The position numbers and the translations under genes are program-made. The notes below the pieces were generated by a model. It did not search any database. It saw only the letters and a program-made list of their open reading frames with translations, and was not told where the DNA came from. Below, one piece after another: positions 17,201-25,077 of a stretch of 64,000 nucleotides of DNA (its first letter is position 1; each line of letters starts with the position of its first letter). The stretch comes from Verrucomicrobiota bacterium (lineage in GTDB: Bacteria; Verrucomicrobiota; Verrucomicrobiia; Opitutales; Opitutaceae), in assembly GCA_023432225.1 (NCBI GenBank), contig JAEYUW010000016.1:1-64000 (forward strand), read 5' to 3'.

Positions 17201-18857
17201 CAACGGCACGGGCATCACGTCCGGCGGGCGCTACGATTCCGGCTTCGAAGGCGTGTGGACGATGGGCCGCGCTCCCGCAAAAATGGCCACGGTGCCCTTC
17301 GCGGTGACCGCGTTGAAAAGCATCCCGGTCGTGCCGGCGACCGCGGCCGCACGCGTCATCACGACCCAGGCCACCGCCATCGAGGTGATGCGACAGAAAC
17401 TGAAGGTCGCGATCGGGGCGGGCGATTTCGGCGCCGGAGCCGACGCGATCGATATCCGCTCCGCGTTCACGCTGAGTCTCGGCACGCAGCTCGACACGAA
17501 TGATTGTTACCTGATGCGGCCGTCGCTGACGCCCGTGGAAGGCAATCTCACCGCGCCGAGCGGAGAACTGCGGTGGAGCACTACGACCACCTCGCCGCTG
17601 AACAACGCGCGTTGCATGGTGATCACCAACGCCAAAGCCAAGGCATTCTACGGTTACTACACGCCCGGCAGCGCGATCGATCTCGGTGACAACGTCTCCG
17701 TGGCGCTGCAAGCCAGCGCGCAGCGGCGTATCGACTCGAACGCGAATAGCGAATCATGGGGCGGTGTCGCACTCGTGCTGAAGGAAGGCACGGCGTTCGG
17801 CGCCAGCGGCAGTCGCTGGCTCGTCGCGATGGGTGGCTATACGGACAACTTCGAGCAGATCTGGACGCCTTTCCGCGGTCCGCTCGGGCAACAGAATTCG
17901 CCCGCGGTGTCGTCCGCCGTCCGGGGAGGCAACGGCAATTATCCGTCGATGGTCGAACGGATCGCCGGCACGCTCTCGTTCCCTGTCGGCAGCAGTCGCT
18001 TGGCTGCCTACGGCCTCGACGAGAACGGCGATCGCATTTCACCGCTCGCCGTGACGTATAACAGCGGCGTCGCCACCGTCACGATCCCGGCCACGACGCC
18101 GACGCTCTGGTATGAGATGAGCGTCGATGCGCCCTCAACGGGTTTCACGCTGGCCTTTCCGCAAAGCAGCAACGGCTACGGCGGCCTGAACGCGACCGCG
18201 ATCGGCATGGCCGACACCGCTCTCGCTGCCAACTCCAACCTGCGCTCCACCGACGATGCGGTGTGGACTAAGCTCGGCACCGGCACCGATGCCGAAAACA
18301 TGGCGATGTCCGCGCAGAACTCGAGTTTCACCGGCGCCAGCGGCCACGCGATTGTGATGAGCGATGGCGATGCGGGCATGCGGGGTGGCACGATCGATCT
18401 GCGTGGGCAGAACATTCCCAGCGATCGCGCCTGGGAAGTGGAGGCGGCGCTGAAGTTCAGCTCGGGAACTTACGGCACGCCCGACGACGTCAATCTGATC
18501 ATCGGTCAGGACATCGATCACCCCGTGGTCGATATCGCCCTCGCACGCCCCGCGAACTCCGGCTCTGCCTTCGGCGTGCAACTGCTGACATCCGGTGGCC
18601 TGGTGACCTTGCGGCAGGGGCAGCTCGCCAACGACACTTGGGTGAAGGTCCGCGTCCGAGTCACTCCGCCCGGTGCCGCGGGCGCGCCCGCGGCCGGTAA
18701 ACTCGAGTTGTGGATCAACGGCAGCAGCACGGCCGAAACCTTGTCCACCGACGGTCTGCCTTCACCTGGGGCTCTGCCCGACGAACTCTTCCTCTTCACC
18801 GGCGCCGCCGCCACCGGCAACGCGTGGGTCGACGAGATCAAGGTGACGATCCTTTGA
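14255..18857 (+). pseudogene. Large multidomain GH5-like hydrolase interrupted by two -1 frameshifts
   Basis: Three consecutive frames make one protein of about 1534 residues. The first runs from ATG 14255 with a signal peptide (KQPAFALRALSLALGHLVVS), an Fn3-like domain and the first half of a TIM barrel up to the probable acid/base in FVETNNEDGF. The barrel is then interrupted by two carbohydrate-binding-module-like beta-sandwiches (about 15590-16080 and 16140-16640), after which it resumes (RRVDFHKRTRAMQTDWFRFM) with the probable nucleophile in ISTEYGHG. A C-terminal beta-rich region and a concanavalin-like domain follow. One base appears to be missing near 15739 (frame resumes at AQHAGNVHLLYTNSG) and another near 16050 (resumes at FKRGNTLAPGG). 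Total length is 4603, two short of a multiple of three, as expected. The frameshifts could be real decay or sequencing errors. Confidence 0.7.
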
Positions 18858-18912
18858 GCAAAGCCCGCAGGCGCTCAATTAGCCGACTGATCCAGAACCG
18901 GCCAAATGAAAC

Positions 18913-18947
18913 GGTCCCCAGCGAGTTGAAACTTGGTGACTGACACG
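18913..18947 (+). repeat. Left terminal inverted repeat of the Tn7-like element
   Basis: GGTCCCCAGCGAGTT (18913-18927) is repeated exactly, inverted, at 36253-36267. After a 5-base insertion the left end continues with TTGGTGACTGACACG (18933-18947), which agrees at 12 of 15 positions with the corresponding right-end block (inverted 36238-36252). Together they form a bipartite terminal repeat as expected for transposase binding. Confidence 0.8.
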
Positions 18948-18963
18948 TGGTCCGCCGTTGAAA

Positions 18964-19065
18964 TGACGAACTGTTTGGCCAGAAAAGCGGTCGAATTTGC
19001 TACTCAAACCCGACCATTGACAGGAGGGTTGGCCAGCCTGAAGGGCGCTGACGGTGAAGTTGGCC
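18964..19065 (+). repeat. Three left-end internal repeats, TGAC-N7-TTGGCC
   Basis: The copies are at 18964-18980, 19018-19034 and 19049-19065, all on the plus strand. Spacings of 54 and 31 bp place them on roughly the same helical face. Two more copies are near the right end. They are candidate TnsB-binding sites, although their orientation at the right end is direct rather than inverted. Confidence 0.6.
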
Positions 19066-19201
19066 TAGTTTTCAAACGCTTCCTTATTAGTCGTTTGCAA
19101 CTTTTACACGCATGGATTGCGCAACATATTAAATAGTAGATACTTAAGATATTTAACCTCGGCCGTATAAATTCTTAAGAATCAGTGTATCAATTGGTTG
19201 T

Positions 19202-19624
19202 ATGACAAATTCGATAATCTACTGTGCGACATGCACTCAAACCGGCGGGTGGCTTCTACCTCTCGTCACCGGAAACCCTACGGGGTCGTCCAGTCAGCAA
19301 CGCTCCCTCCAGACCCATACCCACACTACGCCTAAGAAGCCCCAGAACGGTGTGTTCCAAAGCGCGAGTCCCGATGACTACGTGTCCGCGATGAGGCAAA
19401 TCGGACTCAGCGGCGTCTCTGAAATAGAGAGGTCCGGATTGGTAAACGGCTACCTCACTGGCGCGCACATTGCCGATCGAATTGAGCAATACGGTGTTCC
19501 GGTCGGATTAAGCCACCTTCGCAAGGCGGTGTGTGTAAACCGAGGAGGCGCGGAGCACGGCTTCCCCTTCAGTGGGCGCTCGCCCTACGGGGCCAGTTGC
19601 TCAGGTTGCCTACATACAGTCTGA
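19202..19624 (+). CDS. Doubtful ORF, 140 codons
   Basis: The frame opens with ATG 19202 and ends with TGA 19624. No family was recognised. The product is rich in Gly, Ser and Thr at the start and has no clear domain. A shorter frame overlaps it on the other strand. It is listed because it is the longest frame in the left-end gap; it may be non-coding or a relic. Confidence 0.2.
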   Translation: MTNSIIYCATCTQTGGWLLPLVTGNPTGSSSQQRSLQTHTHTTPKKPQNGVFQSASPDDYVSAMRQIGLSGVSEIERSGLVNGYLTGAHIADRIEQYGVPVGLSHLRKAVCVNRGGAEHGFPFSGRSPYGASCSGCLHTV

Positions 19625-19707
19625 CGCCCGGCCCGGCCCGCGCTGCTTCCAGATCGCGGCCTCATCCAAGCCGCTACGCTCGGGCCGCGAAGAATGGTCG
19701 GGGCCCC

Positions 19708-20076
19708 CTAAGGATGGCCTCTCGCGATCGCATTCGCAAACTCCTTCGTAATTTTCGGCCACGCCTCGCCGAACATGCTGACCCCTGCTTCTGAGAGAGG
19801 AAACTCCATCGGCGGGCACTCCTCCGTCGGATATTCGAGCAACGGACGCGACCACAGTATGCGAACCCAAACCTTCGGCGTGAATGCAGCGCTGGCTACC
19901 ACGCTGATGCAGACCTGCGTCCATGGTGAGCCTGGAGTGAACTCGTGCTTGAGCCCGAGTGCGTGGATTTCCTGTGCGTGCCGGTAGGAAAAGAAGACGC
20001 CGTGGCACCCGGTCCGGTCGTCAGCGATTCGCTCCAGCAAAGGGACAATTCGGTCGATACTCACAGCGGTGCTCAT
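19708..20076 (-). CDS. Hypothetical protein
   Basis: A 122-residue protein (ATG 20076, overlapping the previous stop as ATGA). It contains mixed alpha/beta sequence, for example GCHGVFFSYRHAQEIHALGL and PLSEAGVSMFGEAW, with no signal peptide or membrane segment. I do not recognise the family. It is the last of four minus-strand ORFs (21300 down to 19708) that appear to form one cargo cassette of the transposon. The last two are translationally coupled, which argues for joint function. Confidence 0.55.
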   Translation of the reverse strand: MSTAVSIDRIVPLLERIADDRTGCHGVFFSYRHAQEIHALGLKHEFTPGSPWTQVCISVVASAAFTPKVWVRILWSRPLLEYPTEECPPMEFPLSEAGVSMFGEAWPKITKEFANAIARGHP

Positions 20077-20510
20077 GCGGTCTGGTCCGGCAAAGGGCTT
20101 CTGCATTGAGCGGGGAACTCGAACCATGCGGCAATCGGCCGATCGTATGGCTCCGGCGCATCAGGGTGTGACTCCTCCTCAAAGAAGCGGGCGCGCGATT
20201 CATCGTCCGCGGTGAACGCGGGTAGCATCGCCCCGCACTGGTCGAAGCAGCCGGTGGTCCCCACCATGCGCTCGAATTTGGCCTTTCGTCTTTTCGCTTC
20301 CGTCAGCTCATCAGGAGTGAGCTCCTGCAGCACGTAAGTTCGCTGGTATGGGATGTCCTCTTGGAAGCAGCAAAAGCGAAAGATGCGCCCCTGAAAGATT
20401 GCGAGCCCGGCGATCGGACCATCGTAGAAATCGCTCAGAAAATACCAGCGAACCTCAGCGGCTGGAACCCTGAGTGCCGGATTGAGCAACTCTGTGCGTG
20501 TGGGCTTCAT
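20073..20510 (-). CDS. Hypothetical protein
   Basis: A 145-residue protein from ATG 20510. Motifs such as RWYFLSDFYDGPIAGLAIFQ and RIFRFCCFQEDI suggest a soluble alpha/beta protein; the sequence DFYDGPI-GLAIFQG-F-F resembles small bacterial proteins that open with a similar strand and are sometimes found as immunity-type or accessory proteins, but no family can be assigned. It overlaps the following ORF by 4 bp and follows 20548-20799 after 37 bp. Confidence 0.55.
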   Translation of the reverse strand: MKPTRTELLNPALRVPAAEVRWYFLSDFYDGPIAGLAIFQGRIFRFCCFQEDIPYQRTYVLQELTPDELTEAKRRKAKFERMVGTTGCFDQCGAMLPAFTADDESRARFFEEESHPDAPEPYDRPIAAWFEFPAQCRSPLPDQTA

Positions 20511-20547
20511 TGCTCGTGGTGCGTAACAGGCGCGCGCCAGAGACTCC

Positions 20548-20799
20548 TCACTTTCGGTAGACGATCTCCTGCGTGTAGACCTGGAGCCGCTTCAGCTCCA
20601 TTTGTTCTTCTGCTGTGAGTTCAGCTGAAGCGAACGCGAGCACGTCTTTCAGCGCGACTTCGAGCGCGGCGTAGCCGTCGGTGAGGCCATTCAAGGCGAA
20701 GTAGCCTCCCAGGAAATGATGCAACGCGCGAAGTGCCCGGCGCTCGCACCATTTGTCGGCGAGGTCCGTCAGGCTCTGCGTGAACTCGGCATGTGTCAT
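20548..20799 (-). CDS. Hypothetical small helical protein
   Basis: An 83-residue, mostly helical acidic protein (ATG 20799) with a hydrophobic middle (LHHFLGGYFALNGLTDG) and a heptad-like C-terminus (LTAEEQMELKRLQVYTQEIV). No family recognised. It lies 21 bp after the stop of the 20821-21300 ORF in the same cassette. Confidence 0.5.
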   Translation of the reverse strand: MTHAEFTQSLTDLADKWCERRALRALHHFLGGYFALNGLTDGYAALEVALKDVLAFASAELTAEEQMELKRLQVYTQEIVYRK

Positions 20800-20820
20800 G
20801 GTATCAGATCAGGCATTCCT

Positions 20821-21300
20821 TCAGTCGTAACCGAAGACCAAACGCGTAACCGACAGGTCGGGCTCCACGCAAATGAACTCGCGGAAAATGGTGAGCACGT
20901 GTCCCCAATCGTGGAAACGATCGTGGTCCCGCTCGGTGAGGCGCAGCACGTAGAGGGCGATGCAACGGGTGCTGATATCTGCCACAAGGGCGTCAACGGG
21001 CGCCCACTGTTCATCCGAAGCTGGCTCAGCGAAACCGTCCGGCCGCCGTATCTCCGACACTCTTCGTCTGAACTCGGAAGGCGTAAGCGCGACAAAATCG
21101 GAAGCGGATACCGCCCCGCGGCGAAAGGGGCCGTGAGCGTCTGAAAAATCATCGCGCTGCGGCCCAACAAACGACGTGCCGAATGCCGGACTGCCGACAT
21201 ACGCGCTCGGTGCATCGCTTGGTGTGTGGACACCGGCGAGGGTCATGGACTCGTAGTCCACCCAACCGAAATCCCAAAGGGGCAGGAGCGGTCTTTGCAT
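20821..21300 (-). CDS. Hypothetical protein
   Basis: A 159-residue protein from ATG 21300 (the frame is open for 27 further codons upstream, but MQRPLLPLWDFGWVDYES looks like the natural start). The C-terminal part reads RLTERDHDRFHDWGHVLTIF and ends in LVFGYD. No signal peptide or membrane segment. It is the first gene of the unknown four-ORF cassette and is divergent from the HsdR-N-type gene at 21469, so 21301-21468 probably contains promoters in both directions. Confidence 0.55.
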   Translation of the reverse strand: MQRPLLPLWDFGWVDYESMTLAGVHTPSDAPSAYVGSPAFGTSFVGPQRDDFSDAHGPFRRGAVSASDFVALTPSEFRRRVSEIRRPDGFAEPASDEQWAPVDALVADISTRCIALYVLRLTERDHDRFHDWGHVLTIFREFICVEPDLSVTRLVFGYD

Positions 21301-21468
21301 AGTGCGTCGCTGCGCATTCAAGTTGAGCGGCGGTATGGGCACAAGGCGGCGGTAATGGAAGAGCGCAACGGTCGCCTGCACTTTGGCTTGTTCGCCAGCG
21401 TATCCGGGGTAGAACTACAGACGGGTTAGCTTGGGCCAGCTTTCCTTTTCTTTCCTCCCCCTGTCGCC

Positions 21469-22308
21469 ATGGCAAAAATCCCCTCGAGAGTTGAAGCCCG
21501 GATTAAGGACGCGCTGCGCCGCTACCAGCCGGTCGTTGAAAACGCAAAAGCCCGGGATGTCGGCGAGGCCGACACCTCCACGCTGGTGAAAGACATCCTC
21601 GCAGACCTGTTCGGCTACGACAAATACTCCGAGATCACGGCGGAGTATCAGATCAAAAGCACCTACTGTGATCTCGCGATGAAGGTGGACGGCAAGCTGG
21701 CCATGTTGGTTGAGGTCAAGGCACTCAACACGGAGCTTAAGGAGCAACACATCAAACAGGCCGTCGATTACGCGGCGAACCAAGGCGTCGAATGGGTGAT
21801 ACTGACGAACGCTCAAACGTGGCAGGTCTACCGTGTGAGTTTCGCCCAACCGATCTCGCACGACCTGCTGATGACTTTGAATTTCGGCGGCCTCAACGGC
21901 AAGGCGGAGGCAGACATGGAGTCCCTCTTCTTGCTGACGCGTGAAGCGCAGGGAAAGTCGTTGCTCGATGAATACCATGAGCAACGCATGGCTCTTAGTC
22001 GGTATTGCGTCGGCGCGGTGGTGCTCAGCGAAGCGGTGGTCTCGGCTATTCGTCGCGAACTCAAACGCATGTCGCCTGATGTTAGGATCGACGTTGAAGA
22101 GATCGTTCAAGTGCTGACGGAGGAGGTGATCAAACGGGAGATTCTTGAGGGCGACAAAGCCGCCGACGCTAAGCGGCGGCTGGCGAAGGCCGCTGCCAAG
22201 GCTCTGCGTAAAGTGGAGAAAGCCGACGAGACAGCCCCGGGCACGACGCCGATCGGCGCCCCTGCTCCGCAGATGCCGTCAGCTAACGCTGCTGTTGCGC
22301 AAGGCTGA
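21469..22308 (+). CDS. HsdR-N-type (type I restriction enzyme R-subunit N-terminal) domain protein
   Basis: A 279-residue protein. Residues about 30-125 form a PD-(D/E)xK nuclease-like core: DILADLFGYDKYSEITAEYQ, the Asp of STYCDLAMKVDG and the Glu-x-Lys of AMLVEVKALN. The rest is helical, with a Lys/Ala-rich tail and a Pro/Ala-rich end. There is no helicase motor and no HsdM or HsdS nearby, so it is a stand-alone member of the family, which is common in defence islands. It lies on the left cargo arm, 70 bp before the TIR gene in the same orientation. Nuclease activity is inferred from the conserved core, not proven. Confidence 0.75.
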   Translation: MAKIPSRVEARIKDALRRYQPVVENAKARDVGEADTSTLVKDILADLFGYDKYSEITAEYQIKSTYCDLAMKVDGKLAMLVEVKALNTELKEQHIKQAVDYAANQGVEWVILTNAQTWQVYRVSFAQPISHDLLMTLNFGGLNGKAEADMESLFLLTREAQGKSLLDEYHEQRMALSRYCVGAVVLSEAVVSAIRRELKRMSPDVRIDVEEIVQVLTEEVIKREILEGDKAADAKRRLAKAAAKALRKVEKADETAPGTTPIGAPAPQMPSANAAVAQG

Positions 22309-22378
22309 CAGAGTTAGGGATCGAGTCGGTCACGATTGAGTCGCCCGGCTTCGCGACCCCATTTCACGGTCCTGCGTC

Positions 22379-23332
22379 ATGGAACCTGCCTCCGACCAAG
22401 TTCTCTTCATCAGCCACGCCTCCGAAGACAAGGCCAGCTTCGTCCGTGATTTAGCCGAGGCCCTCAAGGTTCATTTCAAAGTCTGGTATGATGATTATGA
22501 GCTTACTCTCGGCGACGCTCTCCTCCGAAAGATCAACGCTGGCCTTGCGAGTTGCGACTATGGCGTGGTCGTGCTCAGCCCGGCCTTTTTCCAGAAGAAG
22601 TGGCCTCAAGAGGAACTCGATGGCCTCTTCGCCCTCGAACAGGGCAGTCGCAAGGTGATTCTCCCGATTTGGAAGGACATCGACGAAGACGGTGTGCGGA
22701 AGTTTTCACCCATCTTGGCAGGTAGGCTGGCGGTGAAGGCATCCGATGGCATCCCGCGGATCGTCGAGTCGATCAAGCGGGCGGTCGGCGTGGCAGAGCG
22801 GGTGCGCGAGTTTTCCCAATTCGATGCTCTCCAGGTGCGGATGAAACGCTTGGACCTAAACCTGTCTACACGCCGGGCCGCCGAAGCGAAATTGTGGACT
22901 GCGGAAGGTGTCAAAGAAATCGAAGCAGAAGCAGCTAAAGTCTGTGAGATGATTAAGGCGCAATTCGAGCAGATCGCAGCCGGAGCGAGCCAATTGAAGT
23001 TCTCGTTCCATCACGACATGGGGGAGTTCGAGACACGGGCGCCGTTTCGTCTACGACTGCGAATCCGTTTGAGTAGTCACGCGGTAAACAACGCGACCGA
23101 TGCGCGCCTAGAATGTATCTTCTATCAGTTGGCGCCGGCGGCAGATTTTGCTCACGAACGTGCCGCTCCGACGCGCATGGACGAGAAGAACTTCAGGCCC
23201 TATTTCGGACACAGCGCCGAACCGGTTTGGACGAGTCCGAACTCTACAGAGAAATTTATGTCGTCCGAGCAAGTGGTGGCGATCCTGGCGGAACGCTTCG
23301 TCGACCTCATTGAAAAGGAAGGCGGACGGTGA
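22379..23332 (+). CDS. TIR-domain protein, probable defence effector
   Basis: A 317-residue protein. Residues 7-140 are a TIR domain: VLFISHASEDKASFVRDLAE, KVWYDDYELTLGDALLRKIN, YGVVVLSPAFFQKKWPQEEL and the strand KVILPIWKDI. The Glu residues after KKW occupy the position of the catalytic glutamate of TIR NADases. The C-terminal half is helical followed by beta-rich sequence and has no recognised sensor domain. TIR proteins act in anti-phage signalling by cleaving NAD or making cyclic nucleotides; the role here is inferred from context with the adjacent HsdR-N-type gene. It converges on the tns operon with only 24 bp between stops. Confidence 0.8.
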   Translation: MEPASDQVLFISHASEDKASFVRDLAEALKVHFKVWYDDYELTLGDALLRKINAGLASCDYGVVVLSPAFFQKKWPQEELDGLFALEQGSRKVILPIWKDIDEDGVRKFSPILAGRLAVKASDGIPRIVESIKRAVGVAERVREFSQFDALQVRMKRLDLNLSTRRAAEAKLWTAEGVKEIEAEAAKVCEMIKAQFEQIAAGASQLKFSFHHDMGEFETRAPFRLRLRIRLSSHAVNNATDARLECIFYQLAPAADFAHERAAPTRMDEKNFRPYFGHSAEPVWTSPNSTEKFMSSEQVVAILAERFVDLIEKEGGR

Positions 23333-23356
23333 GTTGATCCTCCGAGATCGGCTGGG

Positions 23357-23758
23357 TCAGGAGACAAGTTGCCGTAGTGGTCCGTGTAAGCGTCGTGTGT
23401 AGCCGGTTGTTTCGACCTTGCCCTGCCACGCCGCCGCGACGGCGTTTTCGGTCAGCCACCCCGGCGGCAGCGACGCGAAGGCGGTGTCGGATTCTTCTCT
23501 GAGAATGTAGAGCTTCCGGTGGAGTAAGCGTGAGATGCTCACGAGGCCCTGTTGGTCGGCTGCGGTGACAAGGTCAATGTCCCCGCGCCAGACGCAAGTC
23601 CGGTCCCGGAGGAGAACGCACGCGTTTGCGATGAAGAGGCGTGCTGGATGACCGCGCGCGTATTCTCCTTTGCTTCCGAAGCAGCGGCCATAGGGCATGC
23701 CGACGAGTAGGAATATCGCCCTGTAGTAGTCCTCAGATTTGGGGGAGGCTGGTTTCAT
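23357..23758 (-). CDS. Fourth gene of the tns operon, unknown family with a paralogue at 61763
   Basis: A 133-residue protein whose ATG at 23758 overlaps the TniQ stop (ATGA), so it is translated with the transposition genes. It is related to the protein at 61763-62146. The shared pattern is G-P-GR--G-KG-Y---HP, a hydrophobic stretch, W-GD-DL and L----Y, seen here as GMPYGRCFGSKGEYARGHPA and CVWRGDIDLV. The conserved His-Pro, Trp, Gly-Asp and Asp-Leu positions suggest a small structured enzyme or binding fold rather than a disordered accessory. No known transposition protein (TnsE, Xre, TnsF) is recognised. Function unknown. Confidence 0.7.
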   Translation of the reverse strand: MKPASPKSEDYYRAIFLLVGMPYGRCFGSKGEYARGHPARLFIANACVLLRDRTCVWRGDIDLVTAADQQGLVSISRLLHRKLYILREESDTAFASLPPGWLTENAVAAAWQGKVETTGYTRRLHGPLRQLVS

Positions 23759-25077
23759 GCTGACGTTTTCCCGGTCCGCCGATCGACGCGGCTCGAACGC
23801 AGTGACAGTAGCTGGTGGTAGATCCGGCGCGCGTAGCGCCGGTTGAACAGCCCCGGTCGGTTAAGCTGCCGCTCAACTTGGGCTTTCGTGGGCAGCAGGG
23901 TAGTCTGAGTGAGGCCGGCAAGTGAGACCTCCATCTGTTCGCGGAGGCGCGCATCCCGTTCCTTGATAGTCTGTGTGCGGCACGAGCGATGGCGCTCGGC
24001 CAACGCTGAGCAGAGACTTGGGAATCTCGCCCGCAGGGTTCTCACAGCGATGTCGATGCTCCTCGCCACAGCAAGTAGCGGTCGAGCGTGGCCGATAGGC
24101 TCGTTGAGCGCGGCCTCCAGTTGAGCCCGAATTTCAGTCCAATTACGGTCCCGCACACGGCGCAGGCTGTGCAGGTGGAATTGCGGCTGCGTGGGCACCG
24201 CGTCAGCCGCTACCGGTGGGCACCCCAGTTGTTCCGCGAGACTCGCTCCGCAGCGATGGAACGCGTGCAGCGCGAGCGGTAAGCTCGGGCGCGCCCTGCC
24301 CGTCAGCCAATACCAAGCGGTGACCTTGCTCACCCCGACCGCGTGAGCGAAGGCCGTTGGCGACTCGATTCCTTGATGGCGCGCGAGTGCAGTGAGGGCG
24401 TGTCGGGGGCTCCACGTCATTGGCGCGTGCCACTGCGCTCTTCGAGCAATGATTCGTCCGAGTTCTGCTGCCACCCATGACTCAAACTCAGATTCGGTGC
24501 GCGATGTGCGGTCCTCGACGATGTGACGCAGATCGCCGCCGCACCGAGGGCATGCCGTCACCAGAGAACGATCGTGTAGCACTGGCGGAGGAAGCCGACA
24601 CCGAGCGCAGCAGCGTTGGAGCGAGACGCGGTGAACAGTGCAGGAACAAGTCGGGTGCAGCATCCACACGAGGCGGTGGTAGGGTTCGGCGTCCGTCGAA
24701 AGACAGAGTGGACACCACGCTAACACGGGGGCCAGAAAGCCGCGTGACGGAAAGAGGTGATCCCAGCCTCGCGTGGTGAGATGGCTCAGATCCGTTCGAC
24801 GAGTCACTGCTTGCAACGCTTTCACCCAGGAGTCGGCTTGGTTGAAGCCGTTGACGTTGTTCCCGAGTAGAAAGCGACCGCGGCTGTGCGACCAGGCGCC
24901 GACGTTGCGCGAGCGTCCCTGATCAATCCACGTGAAGAACCGAAACACCAACTGACCTGGTCGGCTCCCGTGCAGAGCAGCTACGCGTTGAACGTAGCTG
25001 CTCAGACTCTCGCATTGATCGGTGCCGATGCCGCGGGGCGCAGGCGATGTGAGTGGCTCCCCGAGCATAACGATCAC
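23755..25077 (-). CDS. tniQ: TniQ/TnsD-family target-selection protein
   Basis: A 440-residue protein from GTG 25077, overlapping the TnsC stop as GTGA. The TniQ signature is ESLSSYVQRVAALHG followed by a zinc-finger region: CPLC, HPTCSCTVHRVSLQRCCARC and CPRCGG. A helix-turn-helix-like segment (TAFAHAVGVSKVTAWYWLTG) and a long basic C-terminal region follow, as in TnsD proteins that bind an attachment site. It would recruit TnsC to the target DNA. The tRNA fragment next to the right end of the element is the obvious candidate target. It is a single-TniQ system with no separate TnsE or Cascade. Confidence 0.85.
   Translation of the reverse strand: MIVMLGEPLTSPAPRGIGTDQCESLSSYVQRVAALHGSRPGQLVFRFFTWIDQGRSRNVGAWSHSRGRFLLGNNVNGFNQADSWVKALQAVTRRTDLSHLTTRGWDHLFPSRGFLAPVLAWCPLCLSTDAEPYHRLVWMLHPTCSCTVHRVSLQRCCARCRLPPPVLHDRSLVTACPRCGGDLRHIVEDRTSRTESEFESWVAAELGRIIARRAQWHAPMTWSPRHALTALARHQGIESPTAFAHAVGVSKVTAWYWLTGRARPSLPLALHAFHRCGASLAEQLGCPPVAADAVPTQPQFHLHSLRRVRDRNWTEIRAQLEAALNEPIGHARPLLAVARSIDIAVRTLRARFPSLCSALAERHRSCRTQTIKERDARLREQMEVSLAGLTQTTLLPTKAQVERQLNRPGLFNRRYARRIYHQLLSLRSSRVDRRTGKTSA

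Larger units (their letters stand above)
18858..19707. other. Gene-poor, AT-rich left end of the Tn7-like element
   Basis: After the GH5-like stop there are 55 bp of flanking DNA, then the left terminal repeat (18913) and three spaced internal repeats. Positions about 19085-19200 are conspicuously AT-rich for this genome and include a perfect 12-bp palindrome ATTCTTAAGAAT (19171-19182). No gene with convincing codon use is present; the best frame (19202-19624) is listed separately at low confidence. Confidence 0.7.

Noticed and set aside
18933..19136. 67-codon ORF in the left transposon end
   Set aside because: It spans the three internal end repeats, which explain its sequence; no ribosome-binding site or family.
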